Source of the DNA: Bacteroidales bacterium UBA5621
Lineage (GTDB): Bacteria > Bacteroidota > Bacteroidia > Bacteroidales > VadinHA17
Direction of reading: 5' to 3'
NCBI GenBank assembly: GCA_002424525.1
Contig: DIKJ01000107.1
Coordinates: forward strand, 1-8,745
Length of the DNA: 8,745 bases
In this document: one piece after another, positions 4,926 to 8,745 of the stretch
How positions within the stretch are numbered: the first letter of the stretch is position 1
Layout: each line of letters begins with the position of its first letter
Program-made: the position numbers and the translations under genes
Notes under the pieces: generated by a model
Told to the model about the DNA's origin: nothing
Databases searched by the model: none
What the model saw: only the letters and a program-made list of their open reading frames with translations

Positions 4926-7451
4926 TTATTCAGCTGATATTTGTATTGTAGCACTCTTCAATCCTTCAGCGGTAGCTCTGATCTTTATTTTCCCGGGTAT
5001 GGTCTCCGGCCGAATTACAGCCAGGCATATTCCCTGCCAGGTTTTTTTGACTGGCTTCTGAAAGCTGGACATATCCCTGGGGTTGCCACTCCCTACGCCG
5101 GCTACCGCGCCTCTGCCGGTTACCTTAAAGCTTACCATTACGTCATCTGCATCAGGTACAATGTTACCCCGGGAGTCTATAATTTCTGCCATTACGTATG
5201 AAAGATCGTTTCGGTCTGCTTTTACTTTTGTCCTGTCAGCAACGAGTCTTATTGCTGCTGGTCTGCCTGTTGTTACAATTGTCTGTGATGCTGTTTCCCT
5301 GTCATCGCCATAACAGATGGCAGTAAGCATGCCAGCTTCATAGGGAACCTCAAATGCAGCTGTGATTGATGTTCCAGGATCCATGTACTGCTCACCAACT
5401 ATCTTCCCATTTAATTTAAGTATGACCTGCCGGCAGCGGGTGTAGACATAAACCTGGAGTTTCTCACCCTCATTGCCAGACCAGTTCCAGCTCTTCAGAA
5501 CGTCAGGAAATCCCCAGTTGCTGATGATCTCTCTTTTACCTTCCGGTATGGGACGATGCACAAATATTTCAACTTTGCTTTTACCCCAGACAACATGCTG
5601 ATAGTATGAAGGCACCTTCCGGTTTCCGATCAGGTCGATATCACCCTGGTAATTTGTAAAAGCCGGCCAGGCATCGCGCCTGAAAAATTCCCCTGCCGGT
5701 GCTTGTGTCTGAGTTGTGTCAGGAACAATGTCAATCAGCTGTGGCAGGCCCACCCCTGCCTCACCAAGGTTATCCGTAGCTGTCCAGACAAAATAACCAA
5801 TAACATAGGGATGTTTTTTTACCATCTCATAGTTTTCGAGCGCCAGGGGAGGATTTGTTTCAGCTCCAACCATAATACGGTCAGGGTATTTAATATGATC
5901 TTCCTCATATCTCTTATACGCATAGTTATAGCCTATTAAATCAAAGAGGGCAAGGTGCTCCGGAATCTCATCCCATTTACTTTTCTGACCTCTCATCCAT
6001 GCAAAATCAACAAAGCACTCCGTGACCCATCTTGTATGATCAAGCCGGCGAATTTCGTCAGTCAGATTCCTGGCAATCCTTAATCCTGAAGTATCAAAAG
6101 CCTCACGAACTTCATTCCCGATACTCCAGATTATTACCGAGGGGTGGTTCCTGTCGCGTTTGATCCACGACTCCATATCTCTCTGCCACCTTTCCCGGAA
6201 AAAGAGGTGATAGTCCCGGCTCCTTTTGGCGATCTCCCACATATCAAAGATTTCATTAATAACTACCATTCCCAGGCGGTCGCAGGCATCAAGGAGTGCT
6301 GTTGAAGGAGGATTGTGAGCGGTCCGTATCGCGTTGAAGCCGTTGCTTTTAAGTATCTCAATTTTACGTTCCTCGGCGCGGTCGATGGAAGCAGCTCCCA
6401 GGGGCCCGTTGTCGTGGTGAATATTTCCGCCGATCAAGTCGACAGATTCTCCATTTATTGTAAACCCGTTTTGCGCATCTATCTTTATACTGCGGATCCC
6501 GAAGTGAGTTGCCAGTTCATCAACTATTTTATCATTTATCAGCACGGATACTTTCGCATGATAAAGATTCGGTTCATCGATCGACCAGAGGGAGGGCATA
6601 TTTACCGGAATTTCCTGTATTACCTGTTTGGTCTGACCTGATGGCACCATTGAATTGCTTGTAACGGTTGCAACTACCGTGCCTGAAGGATCCAGCATAT
6701 CTGTTCGCAGGACTATACCTTCATCACGAAGTCCGGAATTCAGTATGGTCGCTTCCAGCTTCACTTCTGCAAAATTCTCATTAATAACAGGTGTTGTAAT
6801 ATACAATCCGCCTGATACATCTATGTGAACAGGATTTACCAGATTAAGCCATACATGCCTGATAATGCCTGATCCTGTATACCAGCGTGAATTCATTCCT
6901 TCATTTTTTACACGAACGGCAATAACATTAGGCTGACCCGGCGGATTCAGGAAAGAAGTTATGTCAAAGTAAAAAGGAGTATATCCATAAGGATGAAATC
7001 CAAGGTGCTTCCCATTGAGCCAGACATCGGATCTCATGCAAACACCGTCAAACTGCAGGCAGGCTATTTTATCCTTATCCTCCTCCCTGATGTTAAAGTT
7101 TTTCCTGTACCAGCCTGTCCCCCCCACCAGATAGCCTGAAGTACCTTTATCAATGGCAGATTTATCAAATGGTCCGATTATATCCACACCATTTTGTCCG
7201 GGCAGATCTTCTATACTCCAGTCATGCGGAACATCGATAATCCTCCAGCCTGAATCATTAAAATCCGGGGACTCAGCGCCTGAAAGGGTATCTTTCATAA
7301 AGCGCCAGCCCTCATTAAAAGAGATAATTCTGCCACTGGCAGCAATTTCATTCTTGTTACTGCATGAAGTGAGAGAAAGTAAAACCAATGCCGGCACCGA
7401 TAAGCATAACCTTAAATGAAATTTTAATAAAAGCAGATCCGGTTTTTTCAT
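4926..7451 (-). CDS. GH2 beta-glycosidase (beta-galactosidase-like) lipoprotein with DUF4982-type domain
   Basis: This 841-residue retaining exo-glycosidase has a lipoprotein signal ending in LTSC (lipidated C30), so it is anchored in the envelope. Domains in order are: jelly-roll sugar-binding domain (about 42-210, with NEGWRFMKD, VPHDWSIE, GTGWYRK and DVWLNGKHLG); Ig-like domain (about 212-320); TIM barrel (about 325-610); a DUF4982-like domain (about 613-690); and a C-terminal beta-sandwich (about 730-841). The barrel shows FNAIRTAHNPPS, the acid/base E447 in IWSIGNEV, and the probable nucleophile E531 in VGAETNPP. Length and architecture fit the Bacteroidota GH2 group usually named beta-galactosidase, but GH2 also includes glucuronidases and mannosidases, so the sugar is uncertain. 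After C30 the residues SNKNE are only weakly acidic, so surface versus periplasmic placement is open. A 15-bp palindrome lies 9 bp upstream of the ATG. No SusC/D pair is nearby. Confidence 0.92.
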   Translation of the reverse strand: MKKPDLLLLKFHLRLCLSVPALVLLSLTSCSNKNEIAASGRIISFNEGWRFMKDTLSGAESPDFNDSGWRIIDVPHDWSIEDLPGQNGVDIIGPFDKSAIDKGTSGYLVGGTGWYRKNFNIREEDKDKIACLQFDGVCMRSDVWLNGKHLGFHPYGYTPFYFDITSFLNPPGQPNVIAVRVKNEGMNSRWYTGSGIIRHVWLNLVNPVHIDVSGGLYITTPVINENFAEVKLEATILNSGLRDEGIVLRTDMLDPSGTVVATVTSNSMVPSGQTKQVIQEIPVNMPSLWSIDEPNLYHAKVSVLINDKIVDELATHFGIRSIKIDAQNGFTINGESVDLIGGNIHHDNGPLGAASIDRAEERKIEILKSNGFNAIRTAHNPPSTALLDACDRLGMVVINEIFDMWEIAKRSRDYHLFFRERWQRDMESWIKRDRNHPSVIIWSIGNEVREAFDTSGLRIARNLTDEIRRLDHTRWVTECFVDFAWMRGQKSKWDEIPEHLALFDLIGYNYAYKRYEEDHIKYPDRIMVGAETNPPLALENYEMVKKHPYVIGYFVWTATDNLGEAGVGLPQLIDIVPDTTQTQAPAGEFFRRDAWPAFTNYQGDIDLIGNRKVPSYYQHVVWGKSKVEIFVHRPIPEGKREIISNWGFPDVLKSWNWSGNEGEKLQVYVYTRCRQVILKLNGKIVGEQYMDPGTSITAAFEVPYEAGMLTAICYGDDRETASQTIVTTGRPAAIRLVADRTKVKADRNDLSYVMAEIIDSRGNIVPDADDVMVSFKVTGRGAVAGVGSGNPRDMSSFQKPVKKTWQGICLAVIRPETIPGKIKIRATAEGLKSATIQISAE

Positions 7452-7459
7452 ATAAATGC

Positions 7460-7474
7460 TATCTGCGGCAGATA
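7460..7474. promoter_or_regulatory. 15-bp perfect palindrome upstream of the GH2 gene
   Basis: TATCTGCGGCAGATA is a perfect inverted repeat with 7-bp arms around one central base. It lies 9 bp before the GH2 start codon on the minus strand, in the expected leader. The shape (short arms, one-base centre) is more like a protein operator than an RNA hairpin. No regulator in the window is known to bind it. Confidence 0.35.
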
Positions 7475-7560
7475 ATAAGGAAGAGATCCTTCATATACAC
7501 AATAACGAAGTTTTTAATAACTGTTAAAATGGGAGAATATAAAGATATGACAAATATTGA

Positions 7561-7609
7561 AAAACCCTCAGCACTCTTTTTCTGAACATTCATTAAAAAA
7601 TTGGAGTGC
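7561..7609 (-). terminator. Possible terminator downstream of the cupin gene
   Basis: GCACTC (7571-7576) pairs with GAGTGC (7604-7609). Inside it, TTTTT (7577-7581) can pair with the A-run at 7595-7600, giving a long hairpin. On the minus strand the stem is followed by TGAGGG and then T5 (read from 7564 down). It lies between the cupin stop and the GH2 start and may separate their transcripts. The AT-rich inner stem and the 6-nt gap before the T-run make it a moderate candidate. Confidence 0.4.
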
Positions 7610-7661
7610 CAGGTTGCACAGGACGAATCTGAGATATTTCTCGAACACCAGTATCCTGTTA

Positions 7662-7982
7662 TCAGACTTTGAACGGATCCCAGACAACAAGCACCAGTGC
7701 ACCCTCCTCCGACTCAAAAGGACCATGTTCTTCATGAGCATTATATAGCTTATAGGAGCCAGCAGTATAAGTTATTCCATCGTTTGTATAGGATCCCTCC
7801 AGTATAAGGTGTTGCTCTGTAATCACATGTGAATGAGGACCTAACTTAAAACCTTTGGCCAGTTTCAGAAGAATGCTCCGGGCACCATCGCTGTCTCTCA
7901 GGGTTTTCATGAGTGTGCCTTCGGGATAATCAGTTGCAGCTTCCCAACCCTGTTCGTCGAATAGATTAATTAAATTCTTCAT
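7662..7982 (-). CDS. Small single-domain cupin protein
   Basis: This 106-residue cytoplasmic protein is one cupin beta-barrel. Cupin motif 1, G(X)5HXH(X)3E(X)6G, is met exactly by G44, H50, H52, E56 and G63. Motif 2 is the looser GSYKLYNAHEEHGP (75-88), with H83 and H86 available as the fourth metal ligand. A bound Fe, Mn, Zn or Ni ion is therefore likely. It resembles ChrR-type or stand-alone cupins annotated as cupin domain-containing proteins; whether it is an enzyme, a sensor or a binding protein cannot be told. There is no signal peptide. It is divergent from the Fur/PerR-type gene across 308 bp and upstream of GH2 on the same strand, separated by 210 bp and a possible terminator. The ATG at 7982-7980 gives a full-length domain. 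Confidence 0.82.
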   Translation of the reverse strand: MKNLINLFDEQGWEAATDYPEGTLMKTLRDSDGARSILLKLAKGFKLGPHSHVITEQHLILEGSYTNDGITYTAGSYKLYNAHEEHGPFESEEGALVLVVWDPFKV

Positions 7983-8163
7983 TTTGAATAATGTTAGACA
8001 CGTTTTCTCTAATCCTAAGTTTGCTCTTACCGCTGAATGCCTGATGATTTATCTTACCTGTTTAACAATCTTAGCGAGGTTATGTTTAAAAAACTCCGGA
8101 TAAAAGCTCAACTAGTTTAGTTTAGTATCATCAAAGATTATTTCATTTTTTACTCATTTCCTA

Positions 8164-8194
8164 TTGACTTTTCAGAGATTTATTTGTAACTTTA
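8164..8194 (+). promoter_or_regulatory. Tentative promoter of the Fur/PerR-type gene
   Basis: TTG (8164-8166), a 20-bp spacer, then TAACTTTA (8187-8194), which differs from TAnnTTTG in the last base. It is the best-spaced match on the plus strand. It would give a leader of about 90 nt with the Fur-like box downstream of the start site. A second, closer promoter is not excluded. Confidence 0.3.
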
Positions 8195-8240
8195 CTAATT
8201 CTTAAGAAGTAATATTTCTGAAATAACAATAAATACTATA

Positions 8241-8255
8241 TAATAATGATTATCA
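8241..8255 (+). promoter_or_regulatory. Fur/PerR box upstream of the Fur-family gene
   Basis: TAATAAT-G-ATTATCA matches the 7-1-7 Fur consensus (TGATAAT-N-ATTATCA) at 13 of 14 defined positions and is also close to the PerR box. It ends 35 bp before the ATG of a Fur-superfamily gene, so autoregulation is the natural reading. An overlapping 9-bp perfect palindrome, TGATTATCA (8247-8255), shifts the centre by 3 bp. Confidence 0.6.
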
Positions 8256-8290
8256 ATTATAAAGCTTTATTACTCACTAATTATTGAGCC

Positions 8291-8719
8291 ATGTCCAATA
8301 ATTCTGCAATCGTTATACTTACAAAACATGGCCTGAAAATCACTCCCCAGAGAATTGCTATCCTTGATGTTATTCTTAACCTCAAAGAACATCCGACTGC
8401 TGAAACGATATGTAATTACTTAAGACCGGGCTATCCCAATCTTTCTATAGCAACAATCTATAAAACCCTGGATACCTTCGCACAGAAAGGGATCATAAGG
8501 AAAGTGCTCTCTGAGACTGATACAATGAGATACGACGGGGTTGCTGAGAAACACCACCATCTTTATAATACCGGTTCCGGCAGGATCGAGGATTATTATG
8601 ACGAGGGTCTCAATAAAATAGTGGAAAACTATCTTAAAAACAAGAAGATACCCAATTTTACAATAGAGGATTTCAAGCTTCAGATATTCGGAAAGTTCAG
8701 AGATAATGGCAACAAATAA
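8291..8719 (+). CDS. Fur-superfamily metal-dependent repressor, PerR-like, lacking the structural zinc site
   Basis: This is a 142-residue cytoplasmic DNA-binding repressor. The winged-helix domain (about 8-80) shows LKITPQRIAILDVIL, EHPTAETI and the recognition segment LSIATIYKTLDTF. The dimerisation domain follows. The regulatory metal ligands of B. subtilis PerR (H37, D85, H91, H93, D104) all have counterparts at a constant offset of three: H34, D82, H88, H90, D101. The aspartates at D82 and D101 favour PerR over classical Fur, where glutamates are usual. Both CxxC motifs of the structural zinc site are gone (N93/S96 after the HHH motif; F136/N139 near the end), and the only cysteine is C41. 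It is likely a peroxide- or iron-responsive repressor with a self-directed box upstream. The OsmC gene in the window is a thematically suitable target but has no such box. The stop TAA is at 8717-8719. Confidence 0.88.
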   Translation: MSNNSAIVILTKHGLKITPQRIAILDVILNLKEHPTAETICNYLRPGYPNLSIATIYKTLDTFAQKGIIRKVLSETDTMRYDGVAEKHHHLYNTGSGRIEDYYDEGLNKIVENYLKNKKIPNFTIEDFKLQIFGKFRDNGNK

Positions 8720-8745
8720 TTACTGATGCTTAAACCTTTACTTAT

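Larger units (their letters stand above)
7983..8290. other. 308-bp AT-rich divergent intergenic region with several short palindromes
   Basis: No convincing gene was found here. The half near the Fur-family gene holds three dyads: TTCTTAAGAA (8199-8208), the Fur/PerR-like box (8241-8255) and ATAAAGCTTTAT (8259-8270). A tandem GTTTAGTTTAGT lies near 8116-8127. No exact TAnnTTTG was found for the cupin gene on the minus strand. Confidence 0.6.

Noticed and set aside
7618..7659. ACAGGA/TCCTGT inverted repeat after the cupin stop as the main terminator
   Set aside because: The arms are 6 bp around a 30-nt loop with only a 4-bp inner stem and no adjacent T-run; the hairpin at 7571-7609 is a better candidate.
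8726..8745. ATG at 8726 as the start of a further gene
   Set aside because: Only six codons and a partial one are visible, with no promoter or ribosome-binding evidence, so it cannot be told from chance.
1..8745. Mobile elements, CRISPR arrays, toxin-antitoxin or phage-defence genes
   Set aside because: No transposase, integrase, regularly spaced repeat or paired small toxin gene was seen, and tRNA-Lys has no attachment-site-like partial copy of its 3' end elsewhere in the window that I could find.

Overview
The window reads as a chromosomal segment of a Bacteroidota bacterium, probably an environmental member of Bacteroidales. The evidence is a TonB-dependent receptor, a lipoprotein glycoside hydrolase of family GH2, a secreted protein of the Fibrobacter succinogenes major paralogous domain family, a twin-arginine Gfo/Idh/MocA oxidoreductase, almost no Shine-Dalgarno sequences, and several close or exact copies of the Bacteroidota promoter (TTTG about 19-21 bp before TAnnTTTG). 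Taxonomy below phylum is inference.

Layout. Positions 1-96 are the C-terminal end of a NikR-type nickel-responsive repressor. It is followed by a promoter with a 21-bp-spaced direct repeat and a 613-residue TonB-dependent receptor (154-1995). Together these suggest NikR-controlled outer-membrane nickel or cobalt uptake. A convergent OsmC-family protein (2068-2493, minus) faces the receptor. Its promoter lies back to back with that of a tRNA-Lys(CTT) (2579-2651, plus).

From 2688 to 7982 everything is on the minus strand. In transcription order it holds a small cupin protein (7982-7662), a GH2 beta-glycosidase lipoprotein (7451-4926), a Tat-exported Gfo/Idh/MocA oxidoreductase (4721-3396) with its own exact promoter, and a small secreted FSU-paralogous-domain protein (3326-2688). 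The GH2 and oxidoreductase pair probably acts on glycosides in the cell envelope. No SusC/SusD pair or sugar-responsive regulator is in the window.

A 308-bp AT-rich divergent region (7983-8290) follows, rich in short palindromes and carrying a near-consensus Fur/PerR box. It precedes a Fur-superfamily repressor (8291-8719, plus). That protein keeps all five PerR-type metal-site residues but has lost all four structural-zinc cysteines.

No CRISPR array, insertion sequence, prophage gene or toxin-antitoxin pair was seen. No clearly new multi-gene system is evident. The most interesting points are the NikR/receptor promoter architecture, the cysteine-poor PerR-like repressor with a self-box, and the GH2 plus Tat-oxidoreductase pair.
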